DNA of 64,000 bases from an uncultured Acidobacteriia bacterium (GTDB lineage Bacteria > Acidobacteriota > Terriglobia > Bryobacterales > Bryobacteraceae): NCBI GenBank assembly GCA_903900705.1, contig CAIUOG010000074.1:1-64000 (forward strand). Direction: 5' to 3'. The translations under genes were made by a program, and so were the position numbers. The notes below the pieces were generated by a model, which had not been told where the DNA came from, made no database searches, and worked only from the letters and a program-made list of their open reading frames with translations. Every line of letters begins with the position of its first letter. Position 1 is the first letter of the stretch. Positions 42,958 to 51,907 of this stretch are shown here, in pieces.

Positions 42958-44403
42958 ATGCTTCGTCCCGGCCTTCTCACTCTTTTACTCGCTTTTCCGG
43001 CGCTCTCCCAAACCACCGCCATCACCAATGTCAACGTGGTGGACGTGGTGCGCGGCGACGTCCGCGCAGGCCAGACCGTGCTGGTGTCAAACGGGAAAAT
43101 CGAGGCCATCGGCGCGGCGGCGAGCGTCGCCATTCCCTCCGGTGCGAAACGTATCGCGGGCGATGGGCGGTTTCTGATTCCCGGCCTCTGGGACATGCAC
43201 GTCCACCTGCGCAGTGATCAGGCAAGGCCCAACATCCGCATGCCGGAAGACAACGCGCCGATGCTGGATCTCTTCCTGCCCAACGGAATCGTGGGAATCC
43301 GGGAAATGGGCGGCGATCTTTCTGACGAGGTTCTGTCGTGGCGTGAGGAAATCCGGAAGGGCATTCTGACGGGCCCGAAGATCCTGACCGCCGGACGCAA
43401 ACTGGATAACGAACCGCCCGCCTGGGCCGGGTCACTGGGTGTGAAAAACGCGCAGGAAGCCCGCGAGGGCGTGCGGCAGATGAAGCAGGTGGGCGCGGAC
43501 TTCATCAAGGTCTATTTCCGCCGCACCCCGCCCGAAGTGCTGCGAGCCGTAGTCGACGAGGCCCACAAAAACAATCTGAAAGTGACCGGCCACAAACCTT
43601 CCAATATGTCGATTCAGGAATTCTTCGAAACCGGTATCGACGGCATGGAGCACTCCCAGTACCTGGCCACCACGGACCGCGACGAGTACGACAAAATGAC
43701 CCGCGAAGCGGCGAAGCGCGAGGGCACCGCGTGGGCGATGGACGGGACGGAATCCGCCGCGCGCCTGCTCGCCATGCAGGATGACGCCGAGGGTGCGAAA
43801 GTCTGGAAACTGATGGCCGACCGCAAGTTCTGGGTGACTCCAACCCTGGCGGTAGCCGCCAACGTGATGCAGACCAGCGGCAAAGACTTCGACCAGGATG
43901 AACGCAAACGCTACTTCACCCCCGGCATGTGGGCCACCTGGGACTCGAAATCCAGCTTCCGCCGGCCCATCCAGGGCCGCGCCCTGACGCTGCGCGAGGT
44001 TTCCAACAAGCGCTGGGATGCCCTGATGGTCGCCGCCTACAAAATGGGCGTGCCCATGATACTCGGCACCGATTGCGGAGCCAACAACAACTACACGATG
44101 CCAGGCTTCTCCATCCACGAAGAGATGCAGGCCATTGTGAAGGCCGGGCTGACGCCCGCGGATGCGCTGCGCATGGCCACCATCAACCCGGCAAAATGGC
44201 GCGGAGATGCGGAAACAACAGGCACGATTGAAAAGGGGAAGGTAGCCGATCTGGTTCTGCTGCGGTCGAATCCGCTCGAAAACATCCGCCACACCCAGGA
44301 GATCGACGCGGTGCTGCAGAACGGCAAGGTCTACGCGAGGCAGGATCTGGACAACATGCTGAAGCGCGCCGAAGAATCCTCGGCGCGCCACAGAGCAAAA
44401 TAA
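42958..44403 (+). CDS. Exported amidohydrolase family protein (imidazolonepropionase/prolidase-like)
   Basis: About 481 residues with a signal peptide (MLRPGLLTLLLAFPALSQ). Composite beta-sandwich INVVDVVRGDVRAGQTVLVSNGKIEAIG, metal motif LIPGLWDMHVHLRS (H-x-H), KVTGHKPSNMSIQEF with the next His, MEHSQYL, and the late LGTDCGANNNYTMPGFSIHEEMQA with the catalytic Asp. ATG 42958 is chosen as it starts the signal peptide; an earlier Met in this frame would overlap the divergent methyltransferase. Substrate unknown. The 3' end and stop are in a 13-bp tandem repeat. Confidence 0.88.
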   Translation: MLRPGLLTLLLAFPALSQTTAITNVNVVDVVRGDVRAGQTVLVSNGKIEAIGAAASVAIPSGAKRIAGDGRFLIPGLWDMHVHLRSDQARPNIRMPEDNAPMLDLFLPNGIVGIREMGGDLSDEVLSWREEIRKGILTGPKILTAGRKLDNEPPAWAGSLGVKNAQEAREGVRQMKQVGADFIKVYFRRTPPEVLRAVVDEAHKNNLKVTGHKPSNMSIQEFFETGIDGMEHSQYLATTDRDEYDKMTREAAKREGTAWAMDGTESAARLLAMQDDAEGAKVWKLMADRKFWVTPTLAVAANVMQTSGKDFDQDERKRYFTPGMWATWDSKSSFRRPIQGRALTLREVSNKRWDALMVAAYKMGVPMILGTDCGANNNYTMPGFSIHEEMQAIVKAGLTPADALRMATINPAKWRGDAETTGTIEKGKVADLVLLRSNPLENIRHTQEIDAVLQNGKVYARQDLDNMLKRAEESSARHRAK

Positions 44404-44448
44404 CGACGCAAAATAACGACGCGAAATAGCTACGCAGAATAACTACGA
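44397..44448. repeat. Four 13-bp tandem repeats across two convergent stop codons
   Basis: AAAATAACGACGC at 44397-44409, identical at 44410-44422, then GAAATAGCTACGC (44423-44435) and AGAATAACTACGA (44436-44448). The amidohydrolase TAA (44401-44403) is in unit one and the convergent epimerase stop (44443-44445) in unit four. Duplication by slippage is the likely origin. Confidence 0.85.
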
Positions 44449-45441
44449 CAGCAGCTTCTTCAGGTTCTCGAAACTGGTCTTCGCGGCCGCGATGGAATCG
44501 CCCTCCACCGCGCTGTCCTGCTCAATGCAGAAGTGCTTCATGCCCGCCAGTTTCGCCTGGGTGAAGATCGGTTTGTAGTCGATTTCCCCCGTGCCCACCG
44601 GCACCAGCTTCGCCGCCCGCATCCGTTCCGACTGCGTCATCGCCGCCGTCATGGCCTTGATGCCGTTCGCGTCTTTCACGTGCCAGAGTTCGAAGCGCCC
44701 CGGGTTCTTCTTGAACATTTCGGGAATGTTCTGCCCCGCCACCGTCGCCCAGCCGATATCCAACTGCATGGCGACGAGCGCCGGGTCCGTTTCTGCCAGC
44801 AGAATGTCGTAAGGCCGCCTGGTGGTGCTGCCTTCCACGAACGCGAATTCGTTGGTGTGGTTGTGGATCAGCATCTTCATACCGAACTTTTTCACGATCG
44901 CGCCGTTACGGTTGAGGGCTTCGGCCTGGCGTTTGATCGACTCTTCGGTCGGCGCCTGAGGCTGCGGACGCGGGGGCGGAGGCGCATTGACGGCGGGCGG
45001 CGCGGCGCGGTCCGGCACACCCGGCCCCCGTCCCCTGCCCCCGCCAATGCCGCGGGCGGCCCGCACTTCCGTGTACTGGATGCCCATCAGCTGGAAGCCT
45101 TCCAGCTGCTTTTCAAGTTCCGGGCCTTCGGTGGCGCCCACATGCGTGCTCGGCATGGAAAGGCCCAGGCGGTCCAGCATGGCGCGGAACTGCTTCGGCT
45201 CCATCCCGGCATAGTCCGACGCGGGCTCAATTTCCTTGTAGCCGATAGCGGCCAGCTTCGCGAGCGTGCCTTCGTAGTCTTTCGCGGTGAGATCGCGGAC
45301 CGTGAAAAGTTCCAGCCCGATCTGCGTTTTCCAGTCGGCCGCCTGCGCGAGCGACGGACCGGCCAGGTACAACGCGCTGCCGAGGGCCGCCGCTTCCTTC
45401 AGAAATGTGCGGCGGTCCCGCGCGCCGTCTTGATGATTCAT
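44443..45441 (-). CDS. Exported sugar phosphate isomerase/epimerase-like protein
   Basis: 332 residues. Leader with R-R-T-F-L-K then a hydrophobic stretch (ALGSALYLAGPSLAQA) fits Tat or Sec export. Barrel strands: QIGLELFTVRDLT, GYKEIEPASDYAGM, GLSMPSTHVG, GMKMLIHNHTNEF, VAMQLDIGWATVAG, FELWHVKDA and KHFCIEQDS. The pattern matches AP-endonuclease-2 family proteins, with His, Glu and Asp metal ligands. A Pro/Gly-rich 45-residue insertion (ARGIGGGRG to PQAPTEES) interrupts the barrel. Substrate unknown; similar in plan to 9094-10104. Confidence 0.85.
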   Translation of the reverse strand: MNHQDGARDRRTFLKEAAALGSALYLAGPSLAQAADWKTQIGLELFTVRDLTAKDYEGTLAKLAAIGYKEIEPASDYAGMEPKQFRAMLDRLGLSMPSTHVGATEGPELEKQLEGFQLMGIQYTEVRAARGIGGGRGRGPGVPDRAAPPAVNAPPPPRPQPQAPTEESIKRQAEALNRNGAIVKKFGMKMLIHNHTNEFAFVEGSTTRRPYDILLAETDPALVAMQLDIGWATVAGQNIPEMFKKNPGRFELWHVKDANGIKAMTAAMTQSERMRAAKLVPVGTGEIDYKPIFTQAKLAGMKHFCIEQDSAVEGDSIAAAKTSFENLKKLLS

Positions 45442-45506
45442 GTGAAATGACTCCCGCCGGGTAGTCTATCTCATACGCGCTATACTCAATCGCCGGAGGA
45501 GCCGAT

Positions 45507-47618
45507 TTGCGACAGTTCATCCGTTCTTTGTTCGCGCGCTTCTCCGAAACGAACCGTTCGATCCCGGAGATCAACCGCCTGCGAGCCGCCTGGGCCGGCA
45601 GGAGCGACGCCGAACTGGCTGAAATCAGCCGCGCCGCCACCACCGCACTCGAAGAGACGCTGGCTCTGACTTCCATCCTCGCGAAGCGCTCTCTGGGCCT
45701 CGATCCTTTCGACGTACAACTGCGGGGCGCGCTCGCGCTCGCACACGGTCGAATCGCCGAGATGCAGACCGGCGAGGGCAAGACCCTCGCGGCGGTCCCG
45801 GCAATTGTCTGGCTGGCGCGGCAAAAGGCCGGGGTCCACGTGATGACCGTGAATGACTACCTGGCCCGGCGCGATGCGAGGTGGATGGGCGACATCTACG
45901 CCCGCCTCGGCCTCACCGTCGGCTGCGTGCAGCAGGGCATGTCCCCGGATGAACGCCGCCGGGCCTACGCCTGCGACATCACCTACGCCACGGCCAACGA
46001 AATCGGGTTCGATTTTTTGCGGGATCAACTGGTGCCGCATGCCTCCGAGATGGTCCACCGGTCCACTTCGGAATTCGCCGTGGCCGTGATCGACGAGGCG
46101 GATTCCATTCTGATCGACGAAGCCCGCATCCCGCTCGTCATCGCCGGCGGCGAGTTTGGCGACGACATGCTCGCCAACCGCGCGGACCGCGTTGTGCGCC
46201 GGCTGCGGCCAGGCTTTCATTTCACTCTCGGCGAACATCTCCGGAATACGGGACTGACGGACGAAGGGATTCGCGTCGTCGAGTCGGAATTCTCCTGTGG
46301 CAATCTCTTCGCGGAACACAACCTCGTTCTGCACAGCGCCGTGCAGGATGCGCTCCATGCCCATGCCCTGCTGCGGCGCGACGTGGACTACATCGTGAAA
46401 GAGGGTGTCATCGAATCCGTCGATGAATTTAAAGGGCGTGTGGCGCAGGATCGCCGCTGGCCCGCCGGACTCCACAGCGCCATCGAAGCGAAGGAGGGCG
46501 TGGCGATCCGCACGCAGGGTCGCGTGCTGGGCTCCATCACGCTGCAAAACCTGGTGGCCCGCTACCGGCACGTCTGCGGCATGACCGGCACCGCGGCCAC
46601 GCAGGCGGATGAATTTCTGAAGATCTACAACCTGGAGGTGGAGGTGATCCCCACCAATCGCCCCATGATCCGCATCGACCACCCGGATGTGGTCTGCCGC
46701 ACCGTTGCGGAGAAAGAACGGCTGCTGCTCGAAGAGATCCGCTCCACGTGGCAAACGGGCAGACCGGTTCTGATCGGAACCGCCAGCGTGCACGAATCGG
46801 AACGGCTGAGTGTTCTGCTGCAGGACATTCCGCATCAGGTACTCAATGCCCGGCATGAGGAACAGGAAGCCGCTCTCATCGCGCGCGCCGGGGAGCGCGG
46901 CGCGGTCACCATTTCGACCAACATGGCCGGTCGCGGAACCGATATCCAACTCGGCCCCGGCGTAGCAGAACTGGGTGGCCTGCATATCGTGGGGACCAAC
47001 CGGCATGAAGCGCGGCGTATCGATTTCCAGCTGCGGGGCCGCGCCGGGCGGCAGGGCGACCCAGGCAGTTCCCGCTTCATCGTATCCCTCCAGGACGACA
47101 TTATGGTCCGCTACGGCGAGGACGTGTCTCGCCTGCAACACACCCCGGAATCCGTGCAGCGCATTGTGGAAGGGAAAAATCTGGAGATCCGGCTGTTCCT
47201 GCAGAAGTACGAAGGGGCGCTCGAAGGACAACGGCAGATGATCCATGCGGAACGACAGCGGATTCTCACCGGTGAGTCTCAGGAGTTCCAGAGGCTGATG
47301 GCGTTGCGGACGCTGGACGATCTGTGGTCTGAGCACCTGGCCGAGGTGACGGAGTTGCGCGCCGGCATCCAGTGGGTGGCCTGGGGAGGCCGGGATCCGC
47401 TGTTTGAGTTTCTCACCCGGGTAGACCAGATGTTCCGGGACTTAGTGGAATCCTTGCCCGGAGAGATCCAAAGGCGCACCGCGGAAGCGAAGGAGGAGGG
47501 GGTCGATCCTTCCCAACGCGGTGCCACCTGGACTTACCTGACCACGGACAATCCATTCGGGAGCCTGAGCGACCGAATCCGGAAGGCGATTGTCAGCAGG
47601 GTCTTTGGTAAGAACTAA
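45507..47618 (+). CDS. Shortened SecA-type ATPase (SecA2-like)
   Basis: 703 residues against about 840-950 for housekeeping SecA. TTG start with GGAGGA 6 nt upstream. DEAD motor 1 has AEMQTGEGKTLAAVPA (Walker A 88-93), HVMTVNDYLARRDARWM and AVIDEADSILIDEARIPL. The preprotein-binding hinge follows, ending DRRWPAGLHSAIEAKEG. Motor 2 has GMTGTAATQADEF, IGTASVHESERL and ISTNMAGRGTDIQLG. After QKYEGALEGQRQMIHAERQRIL it runs almost directly into a shortened helical finger (ALRTLDDLWSEHLAEVTELRAGI). The helical wing domain and the C-terminal Cys-rich zinc tail are missing. Export of specific proteins is inferred. Confidence 0.9.
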   Translation: MRQFIRSLFARFSETNRSIPEINRLRAAWAGRSDAELAEISRAATTALEETLALTSILAKRSLGLDPFDVQLRGALALAHGRIAEMQTGEGKTLAAVPAIVWLARQKAGVHVMTVNDYLARRDARWMGDIYARLGLTVGCVQQGMSPDERRRAYACDITYATANEIGFDFLRDQLVPHASEMVHRSTSEFAVAVIDEADSILIDEARIPLVIAGGEFGDDMLANRADRVVRRLRPGFHFTLGEHLRNTGLTDEGIRVVESEFSCGNLFAEHNLVLHSAVQDALHAHALLRRDVDYIVKEGVIESVDEFKGRVAQDRRWPAGLHSAIEAKEGVAIRTQGRVLGSITLQNLVARYRHVCGMTGTAATQADEFLKIYNLEVEVIPTNRPMIRIDHPDVVCRTVAEKERLLLEEIRSTWQTGRPVLIGTASVHESERLSVLLQDIPHQVLNARHEEQEAALIARAGERGAVTISTNMAGRGTDIQLGPGVAELGGLHIVGTNRHEARRIDFQLRGRAGRQGDPGSSRFIVSLQDDIMVRYGEDVSRLQHTPESVQRIVEGKNLEIRLFLQKYEGALEGQRQMIHAERQRILTGESQEFQRLMALRTLDDLWSEHLAEVTELRAGIQWVAWGGRDPLFEFLTRVDQMFRDLVESLPGEIQRRTAEAKEEGVDPSQRGATWTYLTTDNPFGSLSDRIRKAIVSRVFGKN

Positions 47619-47624
47619 GACTGC

Positions 47625-48806
47625 TTAACGGCTGCGCTGGCTTTTGGCGTTCGCAGCACGGACATATTCAAACTCCGCCGGGGCAGCCGCAGCCGCGGAC
47701 CGGGGACCGACGGTTGGATCGGCCATCTCCAGAAGTTGCCCGATCGGCATATCCTCGGCGAGTTTGACGAACGAAAGAATGCTGTCGTCGGAGTCAAAAT
47801 CGACCTGCAGCAGATCGCCGCCGCGAATCTGATCCGAGGCGATCAGGTTGGAGAGCGGATGCACCAGATTGCGTTCGATAGCCCGTTTCAGATGGCGCGC
47901 ACCGTATTTCAAATCCGTCCCTTCCCGCAGCAGGAAATCCTTGGCGGGATTCGTCAGATTGAAAACAAACGGACTCGTCTGAGCACCGTTGAAGATTCTC
48001 TGCTGGAGCATACCGAGTTCCAGGTTCAGGATCTTCTGCAATTCTTCGCTGCCGAGCGACCGGAAAACCACCAGCTTGTCGATGCGGTTCATGAATTCCG
48101 GCGTAAATTTGCGGCGTGCCGCTTCAACGCCCGCCCGGGAAATCTTGTCGTCGAGCCCTGCTTCCACCACGCCCTCGGCATAGCGGTGTTCCATTTCGGA
48201 AGCCGCGAAGCCAACGCTGGGACGCATAATGGAACCCATTTCGGTTGCGCCCAGGTTACTGGTCATGAAAATCATGGCCCGGGAGAAATCCACCCGCCGG
48301 TTGTCGCCCAGCGTCAGCGTGCCTTTATCGAGGATTCCCAGCAGCAGGTTCCAGAGTGCGTCGCTGGCCTTTTCAATCTCATCGAAGAGGACAAAACTGA
48401 TCTTGACCTTCTCCGTCTGAAACTGATTCAGCACTTCCTGGCTCAGCAGCGGGTGCGTCTCGCGATGACCGAGATAACCGGGAGGCGAGCCAATCAGTTT
48501 GGCAATCTCATGGCTGTGCTGAAACTCCGCGCAATCGATCTTAATGACCGCGCGCATGTCGCCCACCAGCGATTCCGCCGTGGCTTCCACCATACGGGTC
48601 TTACCCGTGCCGGTGGGCCCCAGAAACAGGAAATTCCCGATGGGACGCCCGGGACTGGTCATGCCCGCGAGATACATCTGGTAGATGTTCACGATCTGAG
48701 AGACCGCTTCTTCCTGCCCGATGATTCGCTTCTTCAGATCTCCGTGTAACCTATCCGCATCCTGCCCTGTCAGAGACGGATTTAATTTTTTATTCAGCCG
48801 GACCAT
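47625..48806 (-). CDS. Stand-alone AAA+ ATPase resembling the ClpB/ClpA second domain
   Basis: 393 residues from ATG 48806, where GAGGAGG lies 6 nt upstream. Walker A FLGPTGTGKTRMVEATAESL (63-70), Walker B SFVLFDEIEKASDALWNLLL (139-146), sensor 1 MIFMTSNLGATEMG, Arg finger in FTPEFMNRIDKLVVF and a ClpB-type D2 small domain (AKDFLLREGTDLKYGARHLKRAIERNLVHPL). The Clp N-domain and the D1 ring are absent. Remodelling of protein complexes is inferred; no ClpP tripeptide loop is seen. Convergent with the SecA-like gene (7 nt between stops). Confidence 0.88.
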   Translation of the reverse strand: MVRLNKKLNPSLTGQDADRLHGDLKKRIIGQEEAVSQIVNIYQMYLAGMTSPGRPIGNFLFLGPTGTGKTRMVEATAESLVGDMRAVIKIDCAEFQHSHEIAKLIGSPPGYLGHRETHPLLSQEVLNQFQTEKVKISFVLFDEIEKASDALWNLLLGILDKGTLTLGDNRRVDFSRAMIFMTSNLGATEMGSIMRPSVGFAASEMEHRYAEGVVEAGLDDKISRAGVEAARRKFTPEFMNRIDKLVVFRSLGSEELQKILNLELGMLQQRIFNGAQTSPFVFNLTNPAKDFLLREGTDLKYGARHLKRAIERNLVHPLSNLIASDQIRGGDLLQVDFDSDDSILSFVKLAEDMPIGQLLEMADPTVGPRSAAAAAPAEFEYVRAANAKSQRSR

Positions 48807-48951
48807 TTCGCTCCTCCTCTCAGCGCATTTCGATAATTCTTTATCTGCGCTTCCCTTCCTCGACTCTCTTGCAAGCACGCGCAATGCCAATCTCAAACCG
48901 CCCTCCGATTCACCCAAAACAAGCTCCCGCGTGCAAAACTTAAAACTGTAA

Positions 48952-49680
48952 TTAGGATCTGGAAGCCGGCCGCGATGGCCGAATTTCCACCCGGCTGACC
49001 GTAGTCCGCGCCGGCATTTTCAGCAGCATTGCCACTACTTCCGCAACGTCTTCCGGAGCAATCTTCCACTCAGCGCCCGCAGACGCGCTGTGGCCTCCGA
49101 ACTCCGTCGCAACGCTGCCCGGCATAACACTCGAAACCCGCACGCCATCATTGCGGTGGTCAAGCATCATCGCTTCCGAAAAACCATTCAGGCCGAACTT
49201 TGAAGCGTTGTAGCCGCTGCCGCCGGCGAACGGATTCTTTGCCGCCAGCGAACTGATATTGATAATGTCTCCACTTTGCTGCCGCTTGAATATCGGCAGA
49301 AATTCGTGAGAGCAATAGTAGACGCCGGAAAGATTCAGTCCGATCATCTTCTCCCACTCTTCCGGTTCCAGTTCGGCCACCGGGCGGAAAAAGCCCGCGC
49401 CCGCGTTGTTGATCAGCGCGTCCGCTCCTCCGAACCGCTCCACAACCGCGGCCACCAGCGCCCGGACCTCCGCCAGCTTCGAGACATCCGCGATCATGCC
49501 GAACACCCGTTCCGGCTCCGCCGAAGCGGTGAGCCGCATGACCGCGTTGTCCACTGTGGCCTGCTTCGTACCGCAGATTGCCACGTTCATACCTTCCGCG
49601 AGCAGCCGTTCCGCCACCGCAAAACCAATTCCGCGGGTACCTCCGGTGATGACGGCTGTCTTGTTTTTCATACTGCTCAT
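48952..49680 (-). CDS. Short-chain dehydrogenase/reductase
   Basis: About 242 residues from ATG 49680, chosen because GGGAG lies 7 nt upstream; the frame is longer. Cofactor loop AVITGGTRGIGFAVAERLL, INNAGAGFF near residue 95, SSLAAKNPFAGGSGYNASKFGLNGF with the canonical Ser, Tyr and Lys, and MPGSVATEFGG. A standard NAD(P)-dependent oxidoreductase, unlike the altered SDR at 32187. Substrate unknown. 145 nt separate it from the start of the AAA+ gene; that gap holds a possible sigma-54-like site. Confidence 0.9.
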   Translation of the reverse strand: MSSMKNKTAVITGGTRGIGFAVAERLLAEGMNVAICGTKQATVDNAVMRLTASAEPERVFGMIADVSKLAEVRALVAAVVERFGGADALINNAGAGFFRPVAELEPEEWEKMIGLNLSGVYYCSHEFLPIFKRQQSGDIINISSLAAKNPFAGGSGYNASKFGLNGFSEAMMLDHRNDGVRVSSVMPGSVATEFGGHSASAGAEWKIAPEDVAEVVAMLLKMPARTTVSRVEIRPSRPASRS

Positions 49681-49846
49681 CCACATTCTCCCTTTCACTC
49701 CGACGATGAACAAGACACCCATTGTGATTCAGTAAAAGTCCTGGTGGCGGCGGAATTGCGCTGGATCGCACAGCGCCTATTCCCCTGCGGGAAAAGCGCT
49801 GATGGCGAAGGTTATTATTAAAAACTCAGCCCTTTTTGCCGCCAGA

Positions 49847-51904
49847 ATGAACACTTCCCCCTATCCAGCCACAGCAAAATCCAGCCAGTCTGACGACTAT
49901 CACGGAGAGCGGATCGCAGACCCTTACCGCTGGCTCGAAGACGACCGATCCGCCGAGACCGCCCGATGGGTCGCGGCGCAAAATGCGGTGACGTTCGCCT
50001 GTCTCGACCAGATCCCCTGGCGGCGGGCCCTGCGTGAGCGACTGCGGAAGCTGATCGACTATCCGCGGTACGGCATCCCCCGCCGACGCGGCGACCTCTG
50101 GTTCTTCGCAAAGAATGACGGGCTGCAAAACCAGGCCGTCTGGTACGTCAGGCAGGGGCTCCACGGCACTCCGGAACTGCTGCTGGATCCCAACCTGCTC
50201 TCCGACGACGGGACCGTTGTCCTCAGTCACTTCAGCATCTCGATGGACGCCCGCCACGTCGCCTGCGGCATTTCCAAAGGCGGCTCCGATTGGGTGGAGG
50301 CCCTCATCCTCGACGTGCAAACCCGCCATTTCCTCGACGACCGCGTGCAATGGATCAAGGCCTCCGGACTCGCCTGGGCTTCCGGCGGCTTCTACTACAG
50401 CCGCTACCCCGCGCCCATGGCGGGCCGGGAGATGTCCGGGATGAATGAATTCCATTCCGTCTGGTTTCACCGCGCCGGCACCCCGCAGAGCGAGGACCAG
50501 TTAGTCTGCGAGGACCGCGTCAACCCGCGGCGCTTCCATACCCTCGATACCACGGAAGACCTGCGGTTCGCGGTGCTGAACATCTCCGACCGCGGCCTCG
50601 GAAAGAAGGGGAACGCCGTCTTTTTCCGCGACATTTCCCTGCCGGGCGCCGAGTTCCGGCCCATCATTAGTGAGATTGGCGATGACAGCTGGGATGTCCT
50701 GACCAACGTGGATGACTGCTTCCTGCTGCAAACCAATCACGGCGCGCCCAACGGCAAAGTAGTGCGGTACCGCCCCTCCACCGGCGTGTTCACCGATGTA
50801 TTGCCCGAATGCGATCTGCCGCTCGAATCCACCGCTACCGGCGGGGGCAGACTCTTCGCGCTCTACATGAAGGATGTGGCGACTGAAGTCCGCGTCTTCA
50901 CGCTCGATGGCACGCCCGCGGGCACTGTGCCACTGCCGGCCGTGGGCACGGCAACCGGCTTCCACGGCCTGCACGATGACGATGCGGTGTTCTACAGCTT
51001 CACGTCACTCAACTATCCCCCGACGATCTGCCGCTACGAGATCTCCACAGGCCGGAGCACAGTGGTGCAGTCTCCCGCGATCCCCGGCTTTGAGCCCTCC
51101 GACTACGAAAGTAAGCAGGTCTTTTTCAGCAGCAAAGACGGCACCCGGGTGCCCATGTTTCTGGTGCACCGAAAAGGCCTGCGCCTCGACGGAACCAATC
51201 CCACGCTGCTGAACGGCTACGGCGGATTCAACATCACCATGGCGCCGTCATTCTCCGCGCTGCGACTGGCTTTGCTGGAACAGGGTTTCGTCTTTGCCTG
51301 CGCCAACCTTCGCGGCGGCGGCGAGTACGGCGAAAAATGGCATGAAGCCGGTACGAAGTTGCAAAAGCAGAATGTTTTTGACGACTTTATTGCCGCGGCG
51401 GAATGGCTGATCGCCAATGGCTACACCTCGTCAGAACACCTGGCCGCGAATGGAGGATCAAATGGCGGCCTGCTTTTGGCCGCTGTCATGAATCAGCGCC
51501 CGGACCTCTTCCGCGCCGCCGTGCCACAGGCGGGCGTGATGGACATGCTCCGCTTCCAGAAGTTCACCATCGGCTGGAACTGGATTGCCGACTACGGCTC
51601 CAGCGATAACCCGGCTGAATTCGCGGCACTTCGCGCGTATTCGCCCCTCCACAATGTGAGGCCCGGCGCGAAATACCCGGCCGTGCTCATCACCACCGCC
51701 GATCATGACGACCGCGTGGTACCGGCGCATTCCTTCAAGTACGCCGCCGCGCTGCAGGAGGCCGCCGACCCCGCAAGGCCGGTGCTGATCCGGATCGAAA
51801 CCAATTCCGGCCACGGAGCCAGCAGCACCAGCAAGCAGGTGGAAATTACGGCGGACGTCTACGCCTTTCTGTTGTGCAACCTCGGCGTGACGCCAAAGTT
51901 CTGA
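49847..51904 (+). CDS. Prolyl oligopeptidase family serine peptidase (S9A)
   Basis: About 685 residues. Opens YPATAKSSQSDDYHGERIADPYRWLEDDRSAET, the typical S9A start, then a seven-bladed beta-propeller and the C-terminal alpha/beta hydrolase domain. Catalytic Ser in AANGGSNGGLLLAAVM, Asp in TTADHDDRVVPAHSFKYA, His in ETNSGHGASS. Cleaves after Pro in short peptides. No signal peptide, so cytosolic. Start at ATG 49847 fits homologues; ATG 49802, 15 codons upstream, has a better ribosome site and is possible. Confidence 0.94.
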   Translation: MNTSPYPATAKSSQSDDYHGERIADPYRWLEDDRSAETARWVAAQNAVTFACLDQIPWRRALRERLRKLIDYPRYGIPRRRGDLWFFAKNDGLQNQAVWYVRQGLHGTPELLLDPNLLSDDGTVVLSHFSISMDARHVACGISKGGSDWVEALILDVQTRHFLDDRVQWIKASGLAWASGGFYYSRYPAPMAGREMSGMNEFHSVWFHRAGTPQSEDQLVCEDRVNPRRFHTLDTTEDLRFAVLNISDRGLGKKGNAVFFRDISLPGAEFRPIISEIGDDSWDVLTNVDDCFLLQTNHGAPNGKVVRYRPSTGVFTDVLPECDLPLESTATGGGRLFALYMKDVATEVRVFTLDGTPAGTVPLPAVGTATGFHGLHDDDAVFYSFTSLNYPPTICRYEISTGRSTVVQSPAIPGFEPSDYESKQVFFSSKDGTRVPMFLVHRKGLRLDGTNPTLLNGYGGFNITMAPSFSALRLALLEQGFVFACANLRGGGEYGEKWHEAGTKLQKQNVFDDFIAAAEWLIANGYTSSEHLAANGGSNGGLLLAAVMNQRPDLFRAAVPQAGVMDMLRFQKFTIGWNWIADYGSSDNPAEFAALRAYSPLHNVRPGAKYPAVLITTADHDDRVVPAHSFKYAAALQEAADPARPVLIRIETNSGHGASSTSKQVEITADVYAFLLCNLGVTPKF

Positions 51905-51907
51905 GAA

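Noticed and set aside
45486-47336. 616-codon minus-strand frame opposite the SecA-like gene
   Set aside because: Shadow; the plus strand has the complete motor motifs.
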